In this document: positions 1 through 5,898 of the stretch, in pieces
Numbering within the stretch: position 1 is the first letter of the stretch
Layout of the letters: each line of letters begins with the position of its first letter
Origin: an uncultured beta proteobacterium
GTDB lineage: Bacteria; Pseudomonadota; Gammaproteobacteria; Burkholderiales; Burkholderiaceae_C
Assembly: GCA_903944555.1 (NCBI GenBank)
Contig: CAJASG010000096.1
Coordinates: forward strand, 1 to 6,397
Direction: 5' to 3'
Length of the DNA stretch: 6,397 nt
The notes under the pieces: model-generated
The model's database searches: none
Told to the model about the DNA's origin: nothing
What the model saw: only the letters and a program-made list of their open reading frames with translations
Made by a program: the position numbers and the translations under genes

Positions 1-1743
1 CAGGTGGTCAAGCCGTTTGGCACGTTGTTGCCAACGCCAGCGGAAATCATCAATGAACTGCACCGGGTGCTGACCCCGCGCCTGACCGAGTTATCGTCTT
101 TCGTCACGCTGGCCCTGTACCGGTTCGACCTGGAGGCCGGCACGCTCACCTATGTGAACGCGGGGCACACGCATGGACTGTTGATGCGCGCGGCGCAGGG
201 CAAGGTGGTGCTGGTTGCAGGCGAGAACCTGCCGATTGGCGTCTCGCCAGATGAAGTCTATGTCGAGGTCTGCGTCCCGATTGGCCCAGGCGACAGCCTG
301 CTGATCTATTCTGACGGCATCACCGAGGCCTGCAATCCCAGTGGCGAGTATTTCGGACAGAAGCGATTGATCGATGCCTTCGAGAATTGCAGCGCGGCGG
401 CGCTGGTGCCTTATGCGCTGCTCGACTCCCTGCAGCAGACACTAAAGAGTTTTACCGGTGGCGCGCCAGCACTGGACGACCAAACTGCTATCGTTGTCGA
501 GTGGCCCAGCAATGTCGTTCCCTTGACGCGCGCAGATAGCCTTACGGAACACCGGTCCAAGGCGATGCACCGACGCGCGGAGGCAATTGCGCGTAATTTT
601 TTGACAGAGGCCTCGCGCGGCGATACCCACCTGTCAACCGCACAGGCGCGGCAGGTCATGTATGACTTGCGGGTGCACCAGGTTGAACTGGAGTTGCAGG
701 CCGAGGAACTGGACCGCACGCGGATTGAACTTGAAGTCGATATGGTGGAGCGCAAGAAACTGGAAGAAGTGCTGCGCGAGAGTGAACTGCGTTACCGCAC
801 GGTGGCCGATTTCACATCAGACTGGGAGTACTGGATACTGACCGATGGCTCCCTGCGCTATGTGTCACCTTCGTGTGAACAACTTAGTGGCTACTCCCCG
901 GCAGAGTTCTATGCCGACCCCGCCTTGCTGAGCCGGATTGTTCATGCTGATGATCAGGGCCTGTATGCGCAACACCGGCACGAGTTGTCGCTGCCTGGCG
1001 GACGCGAAGTGCTGGATTTTCGAATCATGACCAAGTGCGGAGATGTCCGCTGGATCGCTCATGTGTGTCAGCCGGTTTTTGACCTCGATGGCAAACTCAA
1101 CGGTGTGCGTGCCAGCAACCGTGATAACACCGATCGCAAACACATGGAGGAACAAGTGCGCCAACTGGCGTTTTACGACCCGCTCACCCATTTAGCTAAT
1201 CGCCGGCTGCTCAACGATCGCCTGGGCCAGACCTTGCTGGCTAGCAAACGCAGTGCGTTTTATGGTGCACTGATATTTCTGGACCTGGATAATTTCAAAC
1301 CGCTCAACGACAGCCAAGGGCATTCGGTCGGTGATCAGTTGCTGACCGAGGTGGCAACGCGAATAAAGGGCTGCGTGCGCGAGATCGACACGGTAGCGCG
1401 CTTTGGTGGAGATGAGTTCGTGGTGCTGCTGGACGAGCTGGCAATCCGAGAAGAGGATTCGATGGCGCAGGCCGGCGTGATTGCCGAGAAAATTCGGGTG
1501 GCTTTGGCTGTGCCCTACGTTCTTTGCAAGGAGTGCAATGGCGAAGACGCAGCCACACTAGAGCATCGCTGCACCGCAAGCGTTGGCGTCACTCTGTTTT
1601 TGCACGGTGAAACGAGCCAGCATGACATTCTGGTGCGTGCCGACGCCGCCATGTACCAAGCCAAGTTGCAGGGGCGCAATCGGGTCCTGTTTTATGCGGG
1701 GCAGCCTGAAACAGCTTCAGAGGGTGCACTTGTGCCTACTTGA
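1..1743 (+). CDS. PP2C (SpoIIE/RsbU-type) phosphatase - PAS - GGDEF signalling protein, 5' end missing
   Basis: The reading frame is open at base 1, so the real start lies upstream; residues are counted here with the GTG at 4 as 1. Residues 1-167 are the C-terminal part of a SpoIIE-like PP2C serine phosphatase: NAGH (52-55), LPIGV, the metal-site motif SDGITE (103-108) and a late LDDQ ending at 160. A charged, coiled-coil-like linker (about 185-258) leads to a PAS/PAC domain (about 260-380) and a GGDEF domain (about 388-565). The cyclase looks active: FYDPLTHLANR, metal-binding D427 in FLDLDNFK, NDxxGH (435-440) and GGDEF (468-472). The inhibitory site REID (459-462) sits five residues before GGDEF, so product feedback is expected. 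No EAL domain follows. By family knowledge, the protein should dephosphorylate an anti-sigma-factor antagonist and make c-di-GMP; its actual partners are unknown. An N-terminal sensory or receiver domain may lie outside the window. Domain calls are secure; joint function is inference. Confidence 0.93.
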   Translation, partial: QVVKPFGTLLPTPAEIINELHRVLTPRLTELSSFVTLALYRFDLEAGTLTYVNAGHTHGLLMRAAQGKVVLVAGENLPIGVSPDEVYVEVCVPIGPGDSLLIYSDGITEACNPSGEYFGQKRLIDAFENCSAAALVPYALLDSLQQTLKSFTGGAPALDDQTAIVVEWPSNVVPLTRADSLTEHRSKAMHRRAEAIARNFLTEASRGDTHLSTAQARQVMYDLRVHQVELELQAEELDRTRIELEVDMVERKKLEEVLRESELRYRTVADFTSDWEYWILTDGSLRYVSPSCEQLSGYSPAEFYADPALLSRIVHADDQGLYAQHRHELSLPGGREVLDFRIMTKCGDVRWIAHVCQPVFDLDGKLNGVRASNRDNTDRKHMEEQVRQLAFYDPLTHLANRRLLNDRLGQTLLASKRSAFYGALIFLDLDNFKPLNDSQGHSVGDQLLTEVATRIKGCVREIDTVARFGGDEFVVLLDELAIREEDSMAQAGVIAEKIRVALAVPYVLCKECNGEDAATLEHRCTASVGVTLFLHGETSQHDILVRADAAMYQAKLQGRNRVLFYAGQPETASEGALVPT

Positions 1744-1745
1744 TT

Positions 1746-1796
1746 GGCGGCATTCCGGCCAAGAGAGTCGTCCGCAGCCAAAACGGCTGTGCCGCC
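1746..1796 (+). terminator. GC-rich stem-loop behind the phosphatase/cyclase stop codon, possible transcript end
   Basis: GGCGGCA (1746-1752) pairs perfectly with TGCCGCC (1790-1796), two bases after the TGA. Inside it, CGCAGCC (1773-1779) can pair with GGCTGTG (1785-1791) over the loop AAAAC, with one G-U pair. The two stems share bases 1790-1791, so they compete slightly. No T-run follows (the next bases are TTCCATTCC), so this is not a classic intrinsic terminator. Its position suggests a role in ending or protecting the 3' end of the mRNA. Confidence 0.3.
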
Positions 1797-1819
1797 TTCC
1801 ATTCCACGAAAGTCTTACG

Positions 1820-1868
1820 ATTGGAAATTGCGAACAAGGTTTTCCAATGTCAGCTTACTGAATTCAGT
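1820..1868. repeat. A/T-rich hairpin followed by a 12-bp palindrome
   Basis: ATTGGAAA (1820-1827) and TTTCCAAT (1841-1848) form a perfect 8-bp inverted repeat around 13 bases. Nine bases after it lies the perfect palindrome ACTGAATTCAGT (1857-1868). Both are seen directly. They could be protein-binding sites or the edge of the repeat-like block that begins here. Neither is at an obvious promoter position, and both are short enough to arise by chance. Confidence 0.4.
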
Positions 1869-2012
1869 CAAAAATTGAACGTCAGCTTGACCCAAGCGGG
1901 AGCACCAGCTATGGGCACGTTGCTGAATGCCACGAACTGCAACTGACGGGCGTTGAGCTGGTCCACCAGAAAGCAGACTGTCGTGTATGCCCGCTGTGGG
2001 CCTGAAGCCGAC
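1849..2012. repeat. Intergenic block with four GTCNGCTT octamers, two per orientation; likely degenerate repeat element
   Basis: GTCAGCTT occurs at 1849-1856 and 1881-1888. The reverse complement form appears as AAGCAGAC (1971-1978) and AAGCCGAC (2005-2012). The start-to-start spacings of the two pairs are 32 and 34 bases, so the block is roughly symmetrical around base 1930 and could fold as a long imperfect hairpin. Stop codons or frame changes break up any protein reading across it. Similar GTCNGCTT/AAGCNGAC motifs are, from memory, common in worn intergenic sequence of proteobacteria; I could not test that here. Confidence 0.4.
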
Positions 2013-2148
2013 TCCTGCTCTACGGAGAAAGCTCCCGTGCGTCACATGCCAGACCGTCGTTGCATCGCCATGAATCACGTTCAGCCCGCCGCCCTCAACT
2101 TCGCGGACCTCACCCCCTTGTTTACATAGAACGACGAAAATGGGACGC

Positions 2149-3423
2149 ATGCAAAAACGAACCCTTTTCCCCGCACTGCTGGCCGTCCTCGTGCTGGCCG
2201 GATGCGCGTCCGCACCCTCAGTTGAAACCACAGCATCAGCCCCATCGGCAGTGGGCACCGTGCCAACCCCGAGCGACTCAACAGAGGTCAAACACAACCA
2301 AAAGTTTGCCCGCTGGGTGGCCGAGTTCAGCACCCGCGCACGCGCCGCCGGCATTGATGAGGCTACGCTGCACAGCGCGTTTGATACCGTCCGCCTGGTC
2401 CCCAGTGCCATCGTGTCGGACCGGGCGCAGCCCGAGTTCACTCGCGCGGTGTGGGATTACCTGGACAGCGCGGTGTCGCCGCAGCGCATCAGTCGGGGGG
2501 AGGCCAAGCTGCAGCAACTGCGCTCCGACGGGAATGTGAATATCGATGCGATTGCAGCGCGCTACGGTGTGCCGGCCGAGGTGCTGGTTGCGATCTGGGG
2601 GTTGGAAAGCAGTTTCGGCAGTTTTGTGGGCGACATCCCGACCATCGACGCCTTGGCGACGCTGGGATTTGAGGGGCGGCGCGAAGAATGGGCACGGGGC
2701 CAGTTGCTCGCCGCTTTGAAAATTTTGCAAAGCGGCGATATCGACCGTGCACAGATGATTGGCTCGTGGGCCGGTGCCATGGGCCAGACGCAGTTTCTGC
2801 CCTCGGCCTTTTTGGCTTTTGCGGTGGATGCCGATGGGGATGGCCGCCGCGATATTTGGGGCAGCGTGCCCGACGTCATGGCGTCCACTGCCAACTACCT
2901 GGCCCGATCCGGTTGGCAGACGGGTCAGCCCTGGGGGCTGGAAGTGCGCTTGCCAAGCAGCTTTGACTATTCCACGGCCAGCGCCGATGTGCGCCAGCCC
3001 AGCACCCAGTGGGCGGTTGAGGGTGTGCAAACCCTGAGTGGTGCGCCACTGCCGGCCTTGCTGGAGAGTTCTATCCTGCTCCCGGCGGGCGCACGTGGGC
3101 CGGCCTTTTTGGTGGGGCCTAACTTCCGCACCATCCTGCGCTACAACAACGCGACCAGTTATGCGCTGGCCATCCACCTGCTGGCGCAGCGGCTGGGCGG
3201 TGGCGCCGGGGTGCAGGCCGCGTGGCCGCGCGAGGTGCAGCCACTGTCACGCAACCATGTGCTGGCCTTGCAGACGGCGCTGAACGCGCGGGGCTTCGAC
3301 AGCGGCACGCCCGACGGCATGGTGGGCCCAGCCACGCAGCGCGGTGTTCGCCAGTACCAGCGCAGCCTGGGTTTGCCAGCAGACGGTTATCCGACCCTCG
3401 ACCTGCTGCAGCGCATGCAGTAG
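2149..3423 (+). CDS. Lytic murein transglycosylase, MltB family (SLT_2), lipoprotein with C-terminal peptidoglycan-binding domain
   Basis: The enzyme cleaves the MurNAc-GlcNAc bond of peptidoglycan with formation of 1,6-anhydroMurNAc. I chose the ATG at 2149 because it gives a compact lipoprotein signal (MQKRT, hydrophobic core, lipobox LAGC with Cys19) and has GGGA just upstream, though very close; the in-frame ATG at 2140 adds only three residues and is also possible. Alanine after the cysteine predicts sorting to the outer membrane. Counting from 2149, the SLT_2 domain spans about 50-345: catalytic Glu153 in WGLESSFG, the family motif GSWAGAMGQTQFLPS (205-219), and an EF-hand-like DADGDGRRDIW (227-237) that may bind calcium as in Slt35. 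A PG_binding_1 domain fills about 365-424. A Pro/Ser/Thr/Ala-rich stretch of some 25 residues follows the lipid anchor. The length of 424 residues fits the MltB-like group that carries the extra binding domain rather than E. coli MltB itself, so I give no symbol. It appears intact. Confidence 0.93.
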   Translation: MQKRTLFPALLAVLVLAGCASAPSVETTASAPSAVGTVPTPSDSTEVKHNQKFARWVAEFSTRARAAGIDEATLHSAFDTVRLVPSAIVSDRAQPEFTRAVWDYLDSAVSPQRISRGEAKLQQLRSDGNVNIDAIAARYGVPAEVLVAIWGLESSFGSFVGDIPTIDALATLGFEGRREEWARGQLLAALKILQSGDIDRAQMIGSWAGAMGQTQFLPSAFLAFAVDADGDGRRDIWGSVPDVMASTANYLARSGWQTGQPWGLEVRLPSSFDYSTASADVRQPSTQWAVEGVQTLSGAPLPALLESSILLPAGARGPAFLVGPNFRTILRYNNATSYALAIHLLAQRLGGGAGVQAAWPREVQPLSRNHVLALQTALNARGFDSGTPDGMVGPATQRGVRQYQRSLGLPADGYPTLDLLQRMQ

Positions 3424-3529
3424 GGGGAATAACGCCGGGTGTAGCGATCACAACACGGGTTATCGGCAATGGAAAACCCCCGACACTCGGTGTAAGCTTT
3501 TGTCAAAGAACCCACCGCCCACACACACC
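3424..3529. other. Leader between transglycosylase and acyltransferase genes
   Basis: These 106 bases carry no clear intrinsic terminator; only a 5-bp stem (GGGTT 3457-3461 with AACCC 3475-3479) is visible. The last 20 bases before the acyltransferase ATG are C/A-rich (CCGCCCACACACACC) and lack a Shine-Dalgarno sequence. The acyltransferase may be read from the upstream transcript or from a promoter here that I cannot point to. Confidence 0.4.
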
Positions 3530-5038
3530 ATGAATCTTCTTCGCCTTAATCCCCTGGACGCAGCCTGGATCGTTACCGAGACCCGTGCCACCCCCAACCA
3601 TGTGGGGGGCTTGCTGCAATTCAAGCTGCCGGAGGACGCGCCCAAGGACTTTATGCGCAAAATGATGGCCGAGTTTCGGGGCCATCGGCAGTTTGCGCCC
3701 CCATGGAACCAGCGCTTGAAGCAGTCCTTCAGCCTGAACCCGATGCGGGCGTGGGTGGAGGATGACAATATTGATCTGGAATACCACATTCGCCACGCGG
3801 CACTGCCCTGGCCCGGTGGCGAGCGGGAGCTGGGCGAGCTGGTGGGGCGCCTGCAAAGCACGCCGTTGGACCTGTCCCGCCCACCATGGGAGTGCACCAT
3901 CATTGAGGGGTTGGAAGGGCACCGGTTCGCGCTGTTCATCAAGATGCACCACTCTTTGATTGACGGCATCAGTGGCGTCAAGCTGCTGCAGCAGGGGATG
4001 TCGTTCGACCGGGCCAAGAGCTTGCATTTGCCCCCGTTTTGGGCCTCTGGCAAGGCGCCACGCGTCGCGGCTGAAAAGCCCCACGAGGCATTGCTGCCCA
4101 CCGTGACCCACGCAATTGCGGGTGCGGTGCAAGAACTTCGCATGCAGGCCACCACGGTGCCGCAACTGGTCACGGCCTTCGCAAAGATAATCAAGGGCGC
4201 AGTGGCTCCGGTGCACGACATGGCCATTCCGTTTGAAGCGCCACGCTCCATTCTTAATGGTCGGGTGCGCGAAAAGCGGCGCTTTGCCACCCAGCAGTTT
4301 TCGCTGGCGCGCATGAAGGCGGTGGCGGCTGCTGGGGACTGCACCCTCAATGACGTGGTGCTCGCCATGTGTGGCGGCGCCTTGCGAAAATTTCTGGACG
4401 AACGTGACAGCTTGCCGGACCAGCCCCTAACTGCTGGCATTCCGGTGTCAGTGCGTCCGAAGGACGACACCGGCAATGGCAACGCCATCACTTTTATCGT
4501 CTCGACACTGGGCACCAATATTGCCGACGCCCGCGAGCGCCTGGCCGCCATCCACCAGTCGGTCAAGCGCGCCAAAGAGCATGTGCAGAGTCTGCCGCGC
4601 CAAGCCATGATGCAGTACACCGTGCTGCTGATGGCGCCCACCATTTTGACGCTGCTCACAGGCATAGGCGGGCGCACGCGCCCGATGTTCAACATCACCA
4701 TCTCCAATGTGCCCGGGCCGGACACACCGCTGTATTTCCGGGGTGCTGAAATGGTGGCGACCTATCCGGCGTCCATCGTGACCCACGGTCAGGCCCTGAA
4801 CATTACCTGCCAGAGCTACGCAGGCTTTATGAACTTTGGCTTCACCGGCTGCCACTCCTCCATGCCCAGCATGCAACGCCTGGCGGTGTACACCGCGGAG
4901 GCGCTGGCTGAACTTGAAGCTGCGCTCATGCCGCAGGCTCCAGCGCGTAAAAAGGCTCCTGCAAAAAAAGCCGAAAGTGCTGTGAAGCCTAAGACACCGC
5001 CCACAAAGGTGCGGGTGCCGCGCAAGAAAGCGGTCTAG
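3530..5038 (+). CDS. Wax ester synthase / acyl-CoA:diacylglycerol acyltransferase (WS/DGAT family)
   Basis: By family knowledge, this enzyme transfers the acyl group of acyl-CoA to a fatty alcohol or a diacylglycerol, giving wax esters or triacylglycerol storage lipid at the inner face of the membrane. The start at 3530 gives MNLLRLNPLDAAW, the usual family beginning; the frame is open further upstream to 3344, but that part overlaps the transglycosylase and has no family features. The active-site HHxxxDG is present as HHSLIDG (140-146), His141 being the expected base. Later family motifs are ND (274-275), PVSVRP (305-310) and NITISNVPGP (388-397), marking the N-terminal acyltransferase and C-terminal WS_DGAT_C domains. 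Residues 467-502 form a Lys/Ala/Pro-rich basic tail beyond the conserved fold, which accounts for the slightly long 502 residues. No ribosome binding site is visible. Substrate preference cannot be read from the sequence, and many such paralogues have little activity. Confidence 0.93.
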   Translation: MNLLRLNPLDAAWIVTETRATPNHVGGLLQFKLPEDAPKDFMRKMMAEFRGHRQFAPPWNQRLKQSFSLNPMRAWVEDDNIDLEYHIRHAALPWPGGERELGELVGRLQSTPLDLSRPPWECTIIEGLEGHRFALFIKMHHSLIDGISGVKLLQQGMSFDRAKSLHLPPFWASGKAPRVAAEKPHEALLPTVTHAIAGAVQELRMQATTVPQLVTAFAKIIKGAVAPVHDMAIPFEAPRSILNGRVREKRRFATQQFSLARMKAVAAAGDCTLNDVVLAMCGGALRKFLDERDSLPDQPLTAGIPVSVRPKDDTGNGNAITFIVSTLGTNIADARERLAAIHQSVKRAKEHVQSLPRQAMMQYTVLLMAPTILTLLTGIGGRTRPMFNITISNVPGPDTPLYFRGAEMVATYPASIVTHGQALNITCQSYAGFMNFGFTGCHSSMPSMQRLAVYTAEALAELEAALMPQAPARKKAPAKKAESAVKPKTPPTKVRVPRKKAV

Positions 5039-5047
5039 CAGCCAGCG

Positions 5048-5389
5048 TCAAACGGAATCTTTGCCAGGGCCATCATGGCCTATCGCGTCGCGCACTTCAT
5101 GCGCTTGCACATCCACCACGTCGGCACCACCCGGTGGGGCGCGCGGGTTGGAAGTGGCGTGACCAGGCCAGCCCCCGTTGCGAAATTGCTGGGACGCCTG
5201 CCGAAAGCGCGACACCACGGTAAAAATAGCCGGTTTGCGTCCGGTTAACAACGACCAGACAATGGTCGCCACCACCGCCAGCAATGCCGTCAACAGCAGG
5301 CCCAATAAAAATACCGCACCTAGCGCGATCATGGTCAACCTGACCAATCCACGCAGGGCACCGGCAACAAAATCAAAGAGGAAATTCAT
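5048..5389 (-). CDS. Small membrane protein of unknown function
   Basis: I do not assign a function. The 113-residue product begins MNFLFDFVAGALRG, has a strongly hydrophobic segment at about 19-49 (one long helix or a tight hairpin) that ends at TGRKP, and then a polar C-terminal half with Arg/Gln-rich (60-70) and Pro/Gly-rich (75-90) parts. The positive residues after the membrane segment favour a cytoplasmic tail if there is one helix. It lies 29 bases behind the secreted-protein gene on the same strand, which suggests co-transcription as last gene of the unit, and its stop lies 9 bases from the stop of the oppositely read acyltransferase gene. AGGGG precedes the ATG by only one base, a poor spacing; the ATG at codon 20 has AGG at a better distance but would remove the conserved-looking N-terminus. 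It resembles conserved hypothetical proteins of Burkholderiales as far as I remember. Confidence 0.72.
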   Translation of the reverse strand: MNFLFDFVAGALRGLVRLTMIALGAVFLLGLLLTALLAVVATIVWSLLTGRKPAIFTVVSRFRQASQQFRNGGWPGHATSNPRAPPGGADVVDVQAHEVRDAIGHDGPGKDSV

Positions 5390-5418
5390 GCCCCTATTTT
5401 GCGCCGATCACACGCGCC

Positions 5419-5898
5419 CTACTCCACCTCGACCCGCAACTCCCGCTCCGCAACGCGTTGCTTTTCGTCCTGCACCTGCAGAATCATGCGGTGCTTGCCC
5501 GGCGGAATTTGTGCTTTTTCCAGCGTAAAACCTTCTTTGGTCACTTGAACGAACTTGGTGATGCGCCCGGTAATGTCCAGTTTGAACGCGCCGTACAGCA
5601 CTTTGAACGTGCTGGGGTCGATGGGCGAGTCTGGCTGGCCCTGAAAGCGCACGGAGATGGCAAAGGGGGCTTTGACTTTGAGATCGGCCACGGGCTCGGG
5701 TTTCAATATATCAATCAAAGGCACCAGCGCACGGGGTCGCAAGGCGGGGGGTTCATTGAAACCGGCTTCGCCCTGGTACTGCAGCGCCTCGGCGGGACTG
5801 ATTAGCCATGATTTTGCATCATTTAGGCCTTGCGCCCCCGCAGGTACTGCGTAAGCAGCTATAAAAATAATAGCAATAGCGAATAGTTGTCGCATCAT
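5419..5898 (-). CDS. Small secreted (periplasmic) protein, beta-rich, unknown function
   Basis: The 159-residue product has a Sec signal peptide: MMRQ, a hydrophobic core (5-18) and a probable signal peptidase I site after Ala22 (AGA|Q). The mature part contains ISPAEA (33-38), a Pro/Leu-rich section (50-70) and, from about 72 to the end, alternating strands typical of an Ig-like or fibronectin-like sandwich (KVKAPFAISVRF, KLDITGRITKF, HRMILQVQDE, ERELRVEVE). No cysteine and no catalytic motif are visible. The start at 5898 is supported by GAGGA six bases upstream and by the ATGA overlap with the stop of the preceding gene, which indicates translational coupling. It probably acts in the envelope together with the DUF4384 protein, as a binding or accessory module; that role is inference. 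I recognise no named family with certainty. Confidence 0.82.
   Translation of the reverse strand: MMRQLFAIAIIFIAAYAVPAGAQGLNDAKSWLISPAEALQYQGEAGFNEPPALRPRALVPLIDILKPEPVADLKVKAPFAISVRFQGQPDSPIDPSTFKVLYGAFKLDITGRITKFVQVTKEGFTLEKAQIPPGKHRMILQVQDEKQRVAERELRVEVE
5895..5898 (-). other. ATGA stop/start overlap
   Basis: On the minus strand the ATG of the secreted-protein gene and the TGA of the DUF4384 gene share two bases. This is the standard arrangement for re-initiation by the terminating ribosome and ties expression of the two proteins together. Confidence 0.85.

Larger units (their letters stand above)
1744..2139. other. 396-base gap without a supported gene
   Basis: This is the longest non-coding stretch of the window. 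It holds the post-stop stem-loop, the hairpin and palindrome, and the GTCNGCTT block listed separately. From about 2013 to 2139 I see no clear structure. No good sigma-70 promoter stands out before the transglycosylase: TTGTTTACATAGAA (2119-2132) is the most A/T-rich piece, but I find no well-spaced partner box. Small open frames here lack ribosome binding sites and recognisable protein motifs. Confidence 0.6.

Noticed and set aside
1815..2441. Minus-strand open frame of 208 codons covering the gap and the start of the transglycosylase gene
   Set aside because: It overlaps the well-supported lipoprotein signal sequence by some 290 bases, has no recognisable domain, and its composition is that of a GC-rich shadow frame. 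No ribosome binding site supports it.
2060..2539. Plus-strand frame of 159 codons before and across the transglycosylase start
   Set aside because: It is out of frame with the lipoprotein gene, His/Pro/Arg-rich and without motifs; a shadow frame.
2278..3177. Minus-strand open frame of 299 codons opposite the transglycosylase gene
   Set aside because: It lies wholly antisense to conserved SLT_2 coding sequence and shows no domain or start signal of its own.
3457..3479. Hairpin GGGTT/AACCC as terminator behind the transglycosylase gene
   Set aside because: The stem is only 5 bp with a 13-base loop and no T-run; too weak to claim.
3344..3529. Possible 62-residue N-terminal extension of the acyltransferase
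   Set aside because: It would overlap the end of the transglycosylase gene by 80 bases, is Cys/Ser/Thr-rich without family similarity, and the usual family start begins at 3530.
3460..4725. Minus-strand open frame of 421 codons opposite the acyltransferase gene
   Set aside because: The plus strand encodes all WS/DGAT motifs here. The antisense frame is Ser/Arg-rich without family features, as expected from codon bias in GC-rich DNA.
5068..5080. Palindrome GGCCATCATGGCC as a terminator for the convergent genes
   Set aside because: It lies inside the small membrane protein gene, has only one loop base and no T-run on either side.
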